DNA of 64,000 nucleotides, from NCBI RefSeq assembly GCF_020085105.1, contig NC_058053.1:17506388-17570387 (forward strand). Reading direction: 5' to 3'. The notes beneath the pieces are model-generated. The model was not told the origin of the DNA and did no database searches. It worked only from the letters and a program-made list of their open reading frames with translations. Positions 1 to 13,489 of the stretch are shown here, in pieces. Position numbers and translations under genes: made by a program. Each line of letters starts with the position of its first letter. Position 1 is the stretch's first letter. Source of the DNA: Siniperca chuatsi (Eukaryota; Chordata; Actinopteri; Centrarchiformes; Sinipercidae).

Positions 1-2807
1 TGCCCTCCCTCATATCCCACCAACACTGCTACGAACACAAAAACAAATCATTAATCCTGAATGTTCGAACATTTTTGACAAATTCACATCTCCTTTTCAT
101 CCTCTCCTACTCAAAGACACTGCACTGTCTGCACTGAATAAAATAACACACACACTGGATTATACTGTAGGAATGATGGCACTAAGCTCGGGTGCAGAGG
201 ACACAGTGAAAAAATAAGGAGCCCAGACATCTATTTGCCAACTGAGAGTGATCAAAATCACATTTAAAAAGGTGGCCCATAGAAAAGCTCAGGGAAGTGG
301 CTGTATGCTGCACTTTAATGGACAACAGTGTGTCACAAAGCCAGTTTAGAATCAAAATGTCTACATTATCAAAATCTACTTCCATGACCTTTCTATTTTT
401 ATTTTCTGCTCAATGCAGTAAGAGTTTTTAAGTTATGCATGAAAAGTTGACAGTTTTTTCAATCATATTTAACCCTTTCAGGTTAGTTGGTGTTTTTCAG
501 AGACCTTCAGGGGCCTTCAAGGATTTCCTTCCGCTGTGCAATAGAATTTTATGCTCTCCAAAGAGCACGACCCTGTAACAGTGGAAGCTACCGTAAGAGT
601 GCTAAAAGGGGGATATGAAGGGGTACTGCTGTAAATCCTGCCATAAAGAGAAAGAATGGGAGACAGCTTTATCCAGCTAAGAGCCTGCACAGGAGGATTA
701 GGGCTACAGGGAGCAAGATAGGGAGAGGAGGAGGAGGATGTGACGAACAGGGGTAGCGATTGTGTGACGGGTAACAAACTTGATTAAAATGGAAAGAGGA
801 ATGGAAGGGATGCAAAAAGGAAATGGGGGGGGGGCAGACAGTGTGGAGAAAGTGTCAATATTGAGGTCAGACTCTGTAGGATTACAGTGGGGAGACGATA
901 TCTACACCAAAACAAATTCATGTCCTCCAGGTTAGAGCAAAGCAAACACACACAAACACCACTCCTGACACCATAAAAAGCTTAATTTTATGTAACACTC
1001 ATCCCTACTGTCTAAATACTCAATGACTGCTGTCTCAGGTGTGATCTGTAGGATTCTGGGAACATGAGTATATGATACCAAGACACAGATGAAAATTTGG
1101 TGTGTGGAACATGAAGTTTGACACATCAAGCACCCATAAATTGTTTCTGATTCCATCACATTTCAAGATCTGCAACGATTAAGTAGAGTACAAAGCATCA
1201 ACCTTGCTTGGAATGCTGTATACATATTTTGTAGCAGTGAGTGAGAATCAATACTGCAGACTTAACCTGAAGAGTTTCTGGTTATCAGAAAGTATTGCCT
1301 CTGGACGTTGAACTACATTTCATGCATACGTGTTGAAAGACAGAAAAAGTTCTCAAGGTTCCTGAATATGTTCCTGGGTTACTGGAAAAGTTCCTGCAGT
1401 CAAACGGGAAGACGATCTGCAAGCATGAAACCACCTGCCTCCTTTCTGTGTGTGTGTATATTTGGGTGTGCTCGCATGCTTTTACATGTGAATGTGGGGC
1501 CATGCACATGTTTTCGTTTGTGTATGTGTATGTTTGCTTACAAAAAAGCGAGGTACAGCTGAGTTTCACAGGGGTGTGGGAGAGAAGTGTTCCAGGTCCT
1601 CCTCAGTGCTTTTGAAGTCAATGACTTCATGAATAATTTACAGAGAATCAGTCAGGGGCTGCCAATGCCACTGTAAAGCAAAACTGCAACAAAAGAGACA
1701 AAGCAGGACAGGACTAAAGCACCATCCATGTTACACAAGTTTCCAAGTGGGGAAAAGATGGAAGAAAAAGAAGAATGAAGCATAACAGTGGAAAAGATGG
1801 AGTAAAAGGATGATGAAAGAGTGACACAGCAGCAGTTGACAAATGGCAGATGGGAGCTGAGGACAAATGAACAAAAAGGTTCTAGACAAAGAGGGAACTT
1901 CAGCAGGTGAAAAACCCCACTAGCCCCTCCACTATCCATCCACTTCACACACAAATACACACACGACAGGTGAAAAACCATTACGAAGATGTGCCAATAA
2001 GGCCCTCATCATCAGGTCAAGCTCTCCTCCATTCCTCTTCTGTCTTGCTTTGTTCCCTTTCCATGTTCTATCTGTACCCATCAATAACCTCTCTCTCTCT
2101 GCCCCCCCCCCACTCCGTCCACAATCAAATTACTGTGTCAGACTGGAGGAGGTGTTGGGGTGAGGATACTACTTGCTTAGCTACAGCCCACTCACAAAAT
2201 CCTCGATCGGACCACCAAACATACTGTAGGTCTCACATACTTTAATCCTGTATCCCGCACCGGGAAAAGCTCTTTAGTGGTGAGGTGGTTGCTAGGTGCT
2301 ACTGGAGTAATGATGTGAATAATCATCCTCTTTGGCTTCATAATGAGGGCTGTGAGGAGGACAACACAAACTCATTTGCATCAGTTTGAATGGAGGCATT
2401 TAGAGTAATTTTGCCTAAATGCTATTTTGGAGGTTTTTCCACCCCACCTGGAAAACACTTTTTCAGGAGAAACGCAGGCAATCACACACACACACGCACA
2501 CACAGAAATGACTAAACAAACAAAAAAGATATTTTAAACAGTCTGTATCACACATGAATGGCTGTTACCCTGAGTGCAACCTTCCATCATGCTGCCCTAG
2601 AAACAGCCATGAAACAATGCAGTATTGTTGTCTTGATTTAATATCCATTGTGACTGAAAACATGTAGATCATCAAAGCTAAGTCTAATTTTTTTCCACAT
2701 TTCATTTTTTCCCACAGAAACAAGAACAACTGCATCAACAACCCCCTGTGCTTTTATTTCTGAATGTCACCACTGGTCGACTGCATATCAGGATGTTACA
2801 GCTCAAT

Positions 2808-3138
2808 CTGAGTTAGTTAATTGATTAACGACAGAAAATTAATTGGTAACTACTTGGATAATCGATAATTTCAGTTATTTTTCAAGCAAAAATGCTAAAC
2901 ATTCTCTGGTTCCAGCTCCTCAAGTGTGATGATTTGCTGCTTTTTCTTTGTCATATATGATGTTCGAAACTGAATATCTTTAGGCTTGGATTTATGGTCA
3001 AATAAAACAAGCTATTTAAATATGGCACTCTGGGCCCATGGTAAATATAATGGCCTTTTTTTTATTATTTTCTGATATTTTATAGACAAAATAATTAATT
3101 GGTTAATCAAGAATTAAAATAATTGTTAGTTGCAACCT
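2808..3138. repeat. Dispersed fish repeat with ATTAAT-rich ends
   Basis: The segment runs from a TTAGTTAATTGATTAAC-type start to ATTGTTAGTTGCAACC at the right. It includes the block CTCTGGTTCCAGCTCCTCAA and a GATTTGCTGCTTTT motif. I recognise this as a repeat scattered widely in fish genomes, with ends built on ATTAAT words. The class is not assigned. No coding capacity. Confidence 0.55.
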
Positions 3139-3196
3139 ATAAAATGAAAATGTTCCCAAGTCACAAGTCACTGATGAAAAATATGCTTTAGCAAAC

Positions 3197-3613
3197 TTAA
3201 AAGGAATAGATTATTTTGGGAAATTATTGTTATTTATATATTTATTTGTTTTCTTGCTGAGATGAGAAGATCTTGTGTCTGTACGGTAAATATGAAGCTA
3301 GCACCAGCAGCCTGGCTTTGTCTAAAGATAACAAAACCCACCTACCAGCACCTTTAAAGCTTACTAATTAACACATATCTTGTTTGTTTAACTAGCACAA
3401 AAATCGAACCATAAAAATGACAAATTATAGCCCCCCGTAAAACCACAACTGTTTCCCCCTGCTTTTAGTCAGTTTGCTAGGCTAAGCTAACTATCTCCTT
3501 GCTGTAGCTTCCTATTTAACAGACATACATGAGAGTGGCATCGAAATTCTTATCTAACTCTCGGCAGCAAAGTGAATAAGTGAATTTCCCAAAATATCAT
3601 ACTATTCCTTTAA
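3197..3613. mobile_element. TTAA-flanked palindromic repeat, copy 1
   Basis: A non-coding element of about 410 bp bounded by TTAA at 3197-3200 and 3610-3613. Its ends are imperfect inverted copies: AAGGAATAGATTATTTTGGG at the left and CCCAAAATATCATACTATTC at the right. Internal words (GAGAGTGGCATCGA, ACTAATTAACAC, AAAACCACAACTGTT) are shared with the copy at 26346-26945. It belongs to a foldback family frequent in percomorph fish. This copy lacks much of the centre of the palindrome. Confidence 0.65.
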
Positions 3614-5231
3614 GGCTCCTCTCACTCTTCATACTAAGTTAATGACAAATAACGATGGAAAACGACTACAACATCCCACTATGCCATGCACTCATACCTG
3701 CAAACATACACCCTCACTCAGCAAATACACACACACTCATCCATTGACAGAAACACTAGCCTGATTAAAATGGAAAGGATTAGGTAGGACAAGGTGCTCA
3801 AATGAATTGTTTGTACAAAATCCAGAGAAAATACAGTATTTCAGGGGATCTGAAACGAGCCCATCATGCTGTACATATCTGGGTATTCCCTTTAATCTAA
3901 CCCCCTCCACTCCTATTTGCTTCTGTCATCTGATCGCTGTCAGCCTCTCACCCGTGTGGTGTTGTTGGTTATGCTACAGTATACCATGTATGTACAGTAT
4001 TTGTGAGTTTATAGACTGCCAGTACATTTGTCTGTCTTTTCTCACAGTTCTGCTCTGCTCTCTCTGAATCAGGACATGCTGTGAGCAGCTGATGATGATG
4101 ACTCAGTAATGTGAGAATGTCACCAGAGTCTGGGAACTGTGACTGGTTTCTGTCTCTCTGCCAGTGATGCTCAGACTGTAGCTTTCTTTGCACACTTCAC
4201 TATTGCTGATGTCTTTTTGTTCTTGTTGTTTTTGTTCCTATTTCAAGTGTCTTTTATGAAGTTAAATACCAGATGCAATTTAGAGAATTTTCGATTACAC
4301 ATTGACACCTATATGCAGTAGGCGATTTGTTAATTTTTAACAATTTATGACCTGGCCTCTGTCATGCTGCTGTCGCAATTTGTCTTTCCCCCATCTGCTG
4401 TAGAGAATATTGATAAATTATTCAATTTTGACGAAGCGTTTCTATTTTAACCCGCGCAGCTTTTCTAGCCTTTACAGTACTGGCTTAGCAGCACCGTGGC
4501 TTTTGGGGGAGCCCTATTTTTTTGGGGCCTACGATGCAATGATACCTTGTAAATATCTGGTTAGAATGCTTCTCATTTCTGTTTGTAATGTTTTTTGTTT
4601 TTTTGGTCGCAATTACACTTTTTTATATCTAATAGCTATCTGATCTGGGAGAGATGCATGAACTGTTAATGGCGTCTGTGTTTAGCTCAGTTCTGGAGAA
4701 TTTTACTAATTTACTAATTTCCCTACCCTCAGTCAGACTGTTTATTATAAACTATGGTGGCCAGTATTTTCTGTGAAAATCCATAAAAATGAAGCCAAAC
4801 CATTCCCATCTACCTCCACCCATCAAATGGTTATAGGTTAAGCTTCAAGATGGTTAAGGTTAGTGTTGAGATGATTTAGGTTAGATGCAGTGGACATAGG
4901 ATTCGTAAACAGCCTGTGAGGAAGTGCTGCCTCAGAAGTGAATAAAGTACCCTGCTATTTATGCATGTAGGCCTGCTTAGATGCACGAAATATTTGATAA
5001 AATATAATACAACATAAAATGTTTAATAAAAACAGGCTTGTTCAAGATGAATCCCTTCTGGCTGCAGCCGGGGGAGGTGTCAAAAATCAACAGTCAACTT
5101 GGACAGTTTCCAGCAGCATCAACAGTATATACAGGAAGTCACATAGACATTTATCAGATCCTGATTGAAAAAAAAAAATAATCTGCCAATCAACTTTTTC
5201 TCAATCACGAATGATGCTGGTGTTCTGGGTG

Positions 5232-5640
5232 ATAAACCACACAGTATTAAACGAGCACTCCATTGATTTAGCAATGCACTCCTATAACACTGTCGGACTC
5301 ATGATGGACAATTTTTTTTTTAAAAGCATCAAAATTAATGTAGCAGAGCCAGAGATAACTGTTGACAGTTCGGTTGGAGATTCGGGTGTGTTATGCTAGT
5401 CGTGGCTAATGTAGCCTCGAGCCGCTGGGCCTCAGGCAGAGATGAGGAGCGGGCTACAGAGGTCTGGTAAGCTCACACACCCCAAGATTTTAGTCTTCAG
5501 CCCCAACTGACGTTGCCTCAAGTGACATCGCTCCCTCTGGAGCCACAAAAGGCTTTATACTTGTTTCACATATGCAGCAGTACTCTCCAAGACCTGTAAA
5601 CACACTTTGATGTGTAAAATCGACAGAGTTCCCCTTTAAA
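5232..5640. repeat. Dispersed repeat shared with 48300-48848, copy 1
   Basis: Shares with the 48-kb copy the ordered words AGCACTCCA/AGTACTCCA, GCAATGCACTCCTATAACA, CTCATGATGGACA, GTAGCCTCGAGCCGCTG, GCTACAGAGGTCTGGTAA, CACATATGCAGCAGTACT and CCAAGACCTGTAAACACA. It ends in TTCCCCTTTAA. Non-coding. The left boundary is uncertain. Family class not assigned. Confidence 0.6.
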
Positions 5641-7539
5641 ATTACATTTATCATTGTGATAATCATGACAGTGTTTATTATTTAGAGGTTTTATGCACCC
5701 TGTTCACCTCAAATTCATTCATAATTCAGATGCCTTTACCTCTAGAAGAGATTGTAAATGAAATGTGATGTGCTGTTTCATTCCATTTCTCGTCCAATAT
5801 GAACAACAAACCATTAAACAGCTGACAGACCTTACTCTAAAAATAGTGTCTAAATAGCACATACTTGCACTCTCTTGCTCTCTCGGCTTCCACTGAGCTG
5901 CTTCAATGAAGTTCTGATTAATTGATTCCATTTTTATCAATGACTCATTCCATTGAAAAGCAAAATTCTATTCCTTTCAACTAAACAATTCAGTCTCCAG
6001 ATCAATGTCATGCTTACGCACAAGAACTGAATTAATATGTGCATCTCAACACAAAGGAGAACTTGAGACCGTAAATGTGAAACTGCTGGGCTGGCATGGT
6101 AGCACTGGTGTCTCTCAGATAGTTTGTGTATTAAAATCTCTTCACATTATTGTTTTTGTTAATCCAATTGTCAGCTTCCTTTTGTTTGCCACCAACTAAC
6201 ACTGCATAAAACTAAAGTGGCAGATATAAGCCGAATCCTGGACACAAGGATACTGTTTTTTGTCGTGAAGATGCTGACTATTTTGTATTGATATTTTATA
6301 TAGCTAAACACCTAAAATCATCAGTAGCTTAAATAAAATATATCCCTGATGTTTGCCAATTTTGTCTCCAGTGTTAAATGCATTTTGTCAGTTATCAATG
6401 CCAGCCATTTCCGTTCTCTCTAGCCCCTTCTAGAGAGAACTTAACTTTGTCACAGAAAATCAAACATAACACATCACCCACTCATCAAATCATTCGACTA
6501 AGCATACCAATGAGACAGAGGAGAGAAGAAACAGATAGCAAGTGTGCATTTGTAAATGTCATCATTTGTTCATGTCATAGATCTAATTGAAGTGGATGTA
6601 TTAAAAGGACTCATTGCAACTTTTATCTTATTATGAGTGGAGCTGGGCTATGGCCTATAGCGATTGGCTGGAAACACGAAGCTTGTTCTTGCACACAGTC
6701 ACACACACGCACATGTTGTCTTTGACTTTTTCAGCTGACCTAAACAGTACCCACGCACCAGGCAAACAGGACTGTACTCCTACATATATTAACTGAATGA
6801 GGGAAAGGACTTTACAGTAGTGGCCTGGGAGAAAGAAAGAGGGAGGAAAAAATATGGAGGGAAAAAACTGTGGATGTGCTGATTGGAGCTGAGGCCCAAG
6901 GCAGCAAAGGAGGGAGCTGTACAGTCTCATTGTGCTGCATAGACGGGGAATCGAGGACGACGACGAGGCGTTTCCATGGGAGTGCTGCTGTGTTCTTCTC
7001 GAACATACGCATTCCCTTATCTCCTGCCTGGGGAGAAACAAACACTGGCAGCTCATATGAAAGGGAGTTTCCCTGGATCTATTTGAGCTGCGTAGAGAAG
7101 CAACAGAGCCCTAATTGAATTTGAGGGAGAGAGAGAAAAGTGCAGGGCTTGCAGTAGGGCCATGCTGTCTGTGTTGATAGCGGAACAATCTTTACATTAT
7201 ATGCTATGTCAAAGCCTACTTTCATTTAATTTACATAAAAAATTGTCCATTTCAATAAATGTGTAGTTTAGCACAACATACACTTGTATTGAAGAAAATG
7301 TGTTAAAAGAAACATATGCTGACTCAGTATGTTTTCTTATGGTGTTACTACCTCTGAATGTAGTTGTCCCAAACTTAGTGAATAATACAGATATGAATAC
7401 CGTATAAATATATTTGATATATATCTACTTTGTCACACTGAGTTGAAATATCAGGGTCTTGGGTAAAGTACTACATATAGCTCTGATTTAGATTTATTTG
7501 CTATTTCTATATTTTTTTAACCATGGGGCTCTAGGGATG

Positions 7540-8210
7540 GCAACTGGTCAGTTATCTCTACAAATATTGAGAATATTGGCATGAAATTTTGTACAGACAT
7601 TTATGGTTCTCAGACGATATATGCTATTGAATCTGCTGATCCCCTCACTTTGCATCTAGCGCCACCAGCAGGTTGACCATTGTGGTTCAGAGTGGAAAAT
7701 CGCCACAATTTTTAGATGGACTGACAAAAACACTGTCACCATACAGTTCTTTAGTAGCTGTTCTGGAGCTTTCAATCGTATGACACAATCTCAACTTTTA
7801 AGCCAACATGTGAAAGGGGTCAGGAATGAACTTCCAGTCCCACCTATTGAACAAACTGCAATGCAATTTGGTTCACATGTCCCCCTCAAGATGAATTATA
7901 ATCACTTTGGTGATCCCTTAATTTTTCATCTAGCACCATCATCAGTCCATCATTTGTTTAATACTTTGGTTCACAACCAAATACCTGCAAAACTAATGAC
8001 ATTCCCATCAGCCTCAGCTGTACTTTAGTGCTAATTAGCAAATGTTAGCATGCTAACACACTAAACTAAGACAGTGACCATGGTAAACATATGCCTAAAC
8101 ATCAGCATATTAGCATGCTGACATTCAAATTTAGCTCGAGGCACCTCTGTGCTTCGAGCCTCACAGAGCCGCTAGCATGACTGCAGGCTTGATCCTACTT
8201 ACTGTATTTC
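7540..8210 (+). repeat. Fish dispersed repeat of about 600 bp, copy 1
   Basis: Shares an ordered series of blocks with the copies at 20.6 and 22.4 kb: GGCATGAAATTTTGTACAGA, AATCACTTTGGTGATCCC, TTTTCATCTAGCACCATCAT, CTGCAAAACTAATGACATTC, CCCATCAGCCTCAGCTGTA, GCTAATTAGCAAATGTTAGC and CCTCACAGAGCCGCTAGCAT. Non-coding. I recognise it as a very abundant percomorph repeat but cannot assign a class. Confidence 0.75.
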
Positions 8211-8429
8211 TATCCTGTTCCTTCCTACATCTCTGGTCTGCTTCTTTTGCTGCTGCAATGCTAAAATTTCCTCCAGGGGATTGATAAAGTTTTATCATAT
8301 CATATTTTTTCTTAATTTTGCTTTGACATACACTAAGACTCCAGCAGGGACTTTTTGTATTTCTGCTTTATTTAATGGAAAACACAATCAGCCTATCCTC
8401 ACTGTGGAGTTAAAATGTAAACCTAAATA

Positions 8430-8930
8430 GCTCAATTAAACAGGGGCTCAACTGAATAGTCTTGTAGAAATTAGAGAGTGATAGAGGAGAAAAGGTGATT
8501 GAATAGGCAGAGGGCCAGAGAGGCTGGATAAAGGTGCACACAGTGGGATCTGTGTGGCCAGGACTGTAATTGAAGGGAAGGAAAGGGCCTTAACCTAGAT
8601 CAGTATCTATCACTCCAGCAGGAAAATAGAGCTCAACACCCACATATTTCCAGAAAGGGAGAGGGAGAGAAAAACCAAGGCCTCTGATGGGAAGCAAATC
8701 TGTGAGGAGGAGGGAGAGGGGTGGAGGGGATGTAGAGACAGATACTGGACACATGTGTATGTGTGATGTTGGTTCCTCAGAGCTGTGACACAGATGGGAG
8801 AAAGACAAAGAGAGAGGATGTGAAAGTAAGAGAGAGACAATGACAGATGGAGGGACAAAGGAGATCAACATGTTGAGATAGAACCCTGGAGACACAGCCA
8901 CCAGAGAAGCAGAGAATTATGGGAGTGCAA
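8430..8930. other. Purine-rich strand-asymmetric tract
   Basis: The + strand is strongly enriched in A and G (GAGAGAG, GGAGGAGGGAGAGGGG and similar). The antisense ORFs of 80-140 codons here come from this bias and the adjoining GT array. No gene seen. Confidence 0.6.
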
Positions 8931-8993
8931 ATTAAATTACACCGGAAGGGACAGTCAGATCTGGACCTGCAGGAAACACTGCACATGGGGCTC

Positions 8994-9062
<69 letters not shown>

Positions 9063-9076
9063 ATGTGTGTGTGTGT
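8994..9076. repeat. (GT)n microsatellite
   Basis: Near-perfect GT array of about 80 bp, broken once by TTAT at 9061-9064. Confidence 0.95.
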
Positions 9077-9415
9077 GATATAATAATACATACAGAGATC
9101 AAAAGGTGTAAAGAAGGAAAGAATAAAGACAGAAAAGAACAGGATGCAAAAAGGAAAGACACAGCATAGCAATCTGCATGCATTTTTTGCCAAGCACAAA
9201 TAAAATAATCATAATTATAAATAATGATACATGATGAGAAAATCAGCTTTTCCACATGCCTCTTCCATTATTTTTTCCTTGATGTATTTTCTTGTATATT
9301 TGCATTTTATGTTTTCTGGCAACCCTGCACACAGTGTACTGTACAGGCCACATTGCACCAAAGGTTTTTGAACCTGAGTTGTGCTGATCTTTGTAAACAG
9401 AGCCGTTTAGAAATA

Positions 9416-9456
9416 TGTTTGTTCACAGTAATGTCTTGTTTGTTCACAGTAATGTC
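9416..9456. repeat. Two-unit tandem duplication, 21-bp period
   Basis: TGTTTGTTCACAGTAATGTC occurs twice with one extra base between the copies. Confidence 0.85.
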
Positions 9457-12377
9457 CACTTCCTTTAATGCTTCTTGCCTGCATGCATGTGTGCACAGCT
9501 AATCTTGTGTTGCCATACTTCCATCTCAAATGGCAAAGGACTGAACAAATTATTATCTGAAAAAATCAGATATTGAGAACCTTAAGCTACTGTAAAGGTG
9601 GTTAGTTGACTTTATTGCCATGAAATTAGTTTATCAGGGTGCAACAGGTACTGCCAGGCTAGATACTGCTCCCAACAATCTGCATAAATATGCCTTTTTG
9701 ACAGCAGACATTTTGACTTGTCATAGTAGATAAAGCACAGGTGTTACTAACATTAAATATGGCTCTGTTTTATTAAAGTGTCCTGGTAAGTCATGACAGT
9801 GTGACAGTGTGACAGTGAGCCACCCAACCACAACCCTGAAAATGAAGCAGCCAAATGGAATTCAGCCATCATTAATTTTGTTATTTACACCTGTGATTTT
9901 CCTACTGTTACATGTCAAAATGTCTTCAGTGAAAGACGCCTATCAAATTATCTTGTTTAGGTTTAGAGTAAGTTAATGGTAGAAGTGGTGGCTATGGCCT
10001 AGGATTGCTAATATAGCAAAGGAGGTGAGATTTGTACACACATTCAGGAAGTGGAGTCTGAGAGCTACAAGTTAAAGGCACCATCTGATACTGAAACTTC
10101 TCTACCCTGTCAGTGGCAGGCCCAAGCCCATTTGTTCCTTCTAAAGAGGTACATTTTTAAAAACATCTCATGAATGTATAGTTAGATTTTTTTTAAAGGC
10201 TAAGTAATTTCCTATAACAGCTGGGCACTGTAGTTTTAATCAAACATTACTCAAACAGAAGTAAATATTGCATTGTTTGGCTACTATTTTCAGCCGTGGA
10301 TTAATAAACATTTGGAGCTCTAACGAGTATTTACAGCAGCAGGATTGGGTTTGATTGACTCTAAATAAACTACAGTGCCCATTTTCACTGAAATTATTAA
10401 ATATGTTACCCAGTGCAACAGTGTCGCTCACTGATGTGTTTTTAATTAAAATGTAGTTTTTGGGCAACAGTGGCGCTCAATGGCCCAGAGGGATAGGCTC
10501 TATGAGGCTTTAGCTACACAGGTAACACTTGCTAGGAGTTCGATTCATTGTTGGTTTTAATCTTTTCATGGGATTTGTTGACTATAAGAAAATATATAGA
10601 ATATCACCAGCCATGTTCTTTCAATAACAGAAAAGTAGATCAGTGTTATAACCTTTATTACTAAACAGTTCATATGGCCATAATGAAAACACTCAAACCT
10701 AGGCCAACATCTACTGACAGTGGAAGGTAATCAGACTTCTGAGCATTTTTGTCAAGTGGCAAGGCTAAGCCTCTCTTTGCATTTATATCTTATGATGGAG
10801 TTCTGACCATTGAGGCAGATCCTTCATCGACCTCCTATGAATTGTATACAGACACTGTACTATACATATAGCTCAACAAGTGCAACATAACTGCCTAAAA
10901 AAATAAATGTATCCTCTATGTAAAAATTTGCATCACATCAGAGCCCCGCATAGCCTTTCAAATGTCTGTATATCCACCAGGATTAGGTCATGCTTTTAAG
11001 TTAACTTCGCAAAATGTTTTGTTTGTTTTAGTGACAGCAATATCTGCTTCACTTACACCAACCAAATATCCAATTATATAAGTTTCTTGCTTGTTTTGTA
11101 TTGAATTTTGATTTTCTTTTTCTAGCTAAGCTAACTGGTTTACTCAGTAAACAAGGCTGGCCCAGTGCCATACACCATCTAGATGAAAACTAGCTGGTTT
11201 GAATGATAATGACACCCACAGTTTATATCTGTCCATGACGATTAGTAGGCTTGTTATGTCTTATTATGTGTCTGTGTGTGTGTGTGTGTTTACTGTTTAT
11301 GTGTTGATACTGTTGCCTCTTTGTGACAGTTTCCCATCTTTAACACAAATTTCTTTTTCTGTTTCTTACTTTAAATTCACCTCTTAATCTTACCTCACAT
11401 TTTCCATTATTCCTTCTCTTTTTCCTCCATTTCTTCTCATCTCACTGCTTATCTGTTCTCCAATCCCCTAAACTTATTGACAACACACAGCAGAGTGGTT
11501 CTTGAAGGAGCGGTGGTTTGTGATGTCGGCCTGGGGTGCTGTGCTTTCACAAAGGTCACAAGAACACTGAAGCAGATTAGCAATTCAGATCAAGCTAAAG
11601 GGGCTAAAAGGCTGCTGTAGCCCTGCCTGAGTCTGATTACATTAGCAAAGAGTAGGAGTGCAAATGCATACTACTAATTAGATGGCATAAGAAGGAAGCA
11701 GCTATAAGATGTTATAGGAAACAGATTCATGCACATAAATATATGCATGCACACACTCACGTTGACAAACAGGCATAACCTTATGGTTATGACTCACAAT
11801 AAACAAACATAAACAGCACATGATTCCATTGTGAAGGTTTATCCTCAGTATATCCTCCCACTAACTATCCTTCCTCACACACACACACACATGGATTATC
11901 AGCACTCGCAGCCCAGCACCCTGACCATCTGCCCTTGTACAACATCCATCTTGTAGAAATGAGTTTGGGCTGCGGGATCATTATTAGGGCAGTTTTGAGG
12001 AAAGATTTCTTGCTTTCCAAGGTTCATTCCCTGACCTGTGTTATAGTGCTGTTGTGGTGATGAGGCAGCTCTACCGGCTTTGGACACATTTTGATAACAA
12101 CTTTCATTACAATTCCTCAAAACCTTAATGTTCAGGATAAGGAAAGTGGTCAAGCTACAGTGCATCAAACACAAAAACATAATACAGGACAGGTAAAAGG
12201 CTGCCAAGCACAAATAATGCTATATTGTATATACAGTGCATGCAGTATAAAAATGCATGTACTGTATCTATATCAGAGACAGTACAAGTCAGACTAACAT
12301 CATAAATCTATATTGTCTTTGTCAGGCCATACTCCCACATGCCTAGTGTCATTAACCATATTCAATACTTTCCATAC

Positions 12378-12530
12378 CAGAGATTCTCAATCCTGTTAAT
12401 GAAAGACCCCACACTGCATATTTTCCATCTATCATGTGTGTGCAGCCAAACAGGAACTTGAACCCACCTGACTGAGCTAATCAGGTATAGGTAGAGGTGA
12501 GAGAACATGCAGTGTAGTGGTCCAAAATTA
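12378..12530. repeat. Degenerate relative of the CAGTGG-type hAT element
   Basis: Contains GAGATTCTCAATCCTG, ACCCCACACTGCATATTTTC and CACCTGACTGAGCTAATCAG, words I recognise from fish repeats of the same broad type as 32307-32533. Inverted ends are too eroded to define. Low confidence. Confidence 0.35.
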
Positions 12531-12911
12531 GGTTGGTCTTTGTGCCAATAAAATCGACTATTTAACCATACTTCACTGCCAGACTAATTAAAAGAATGGA
12601 TATAATTTCATAACCACACAGCTAAAGAAACAAGCATGTCCCCCTGAGAGGTCTTTGCAGTGCCTTGTTTCAGCACCATGGAGAGAGAGCACAGGCGGAT
12701 GCACAGCTGACAGGGAGACGAGCCTCCGCAACAGTCCAGCGCACAGCAAATGAAACAGATTGAAGTGTAATTCAACCAATGTATCCCCACCATGTATCTG
12801 TTTACAAGTTTTCATTGTTCAGCACAGCCGAGTGGGCCTTCATGCCTAAAGTAACACAAGACAAAGTGTGTTTATCTGTGTGTGTGTGTCTTTGTTTGTG
12901 TATGTGTGTGC

Positions 12912-12913
<2 letters not shown>

Positions 12914-12950
<37 letters not shown>
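12914..12950. repeat. (GT)n microsatellite
   Basis: About 18 perfect GT units, preceded from 12880 by imperfect GT-rich sequence. Confidence 0.9.
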
Positions 12951-12954
<4 letters not shown>

Positions 12955-13489
12955 ATGTAGACCTACGTATGCTATGTTGTTGACATGCACAACATGTAGT
13001 CCACAGCCTGAGATATGTGCTCTAAGACTGCCATGTTATTGGAACAACAAGCAAACTGGGGACAATACAAAGCCTGGATTAGAAATTGCTGGCATGCTAT
13101 TAACGATATTGAAATGGGCACCACTCAACAGCCTTCTCTCTCCTCATCTCATAGAGCTGCAGTGCAAGCCTGGCCCTTACTCCAAATGTCAAATGTCACT
13201 TTCACAGTCACAGTTCACAAAGTAGTCCATATTAGAAAGATTAGACTTAGAGACCCAGAGAGAGAGAAACAAGGAAAAAAAGAGAGGGAGAGAGAATGAA
13301 GGACTGCAGGAGTCTATTGACCTGTCCTCTAGTCCCACATGCCAGTTTCATTTGGTGCAACTGTGTGTTTGTGCAAACCCTAACAGGCCAAATGATGCAA
13401 GAACGGCACTGGTAGTCTACTGGTAGCCTGAAGTCTAAAAAACAAATACCAATACACTGACAAATATGCCCAACGGTTGCCATGACGAC

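Noticed and set aside
8777..9199. 140-codon ORF with a long His-Thr repeat, and similar Cys-Val or Thr-His ORFs at GT arrays
   Set aside because: Translations of GT/CA microsatellites.
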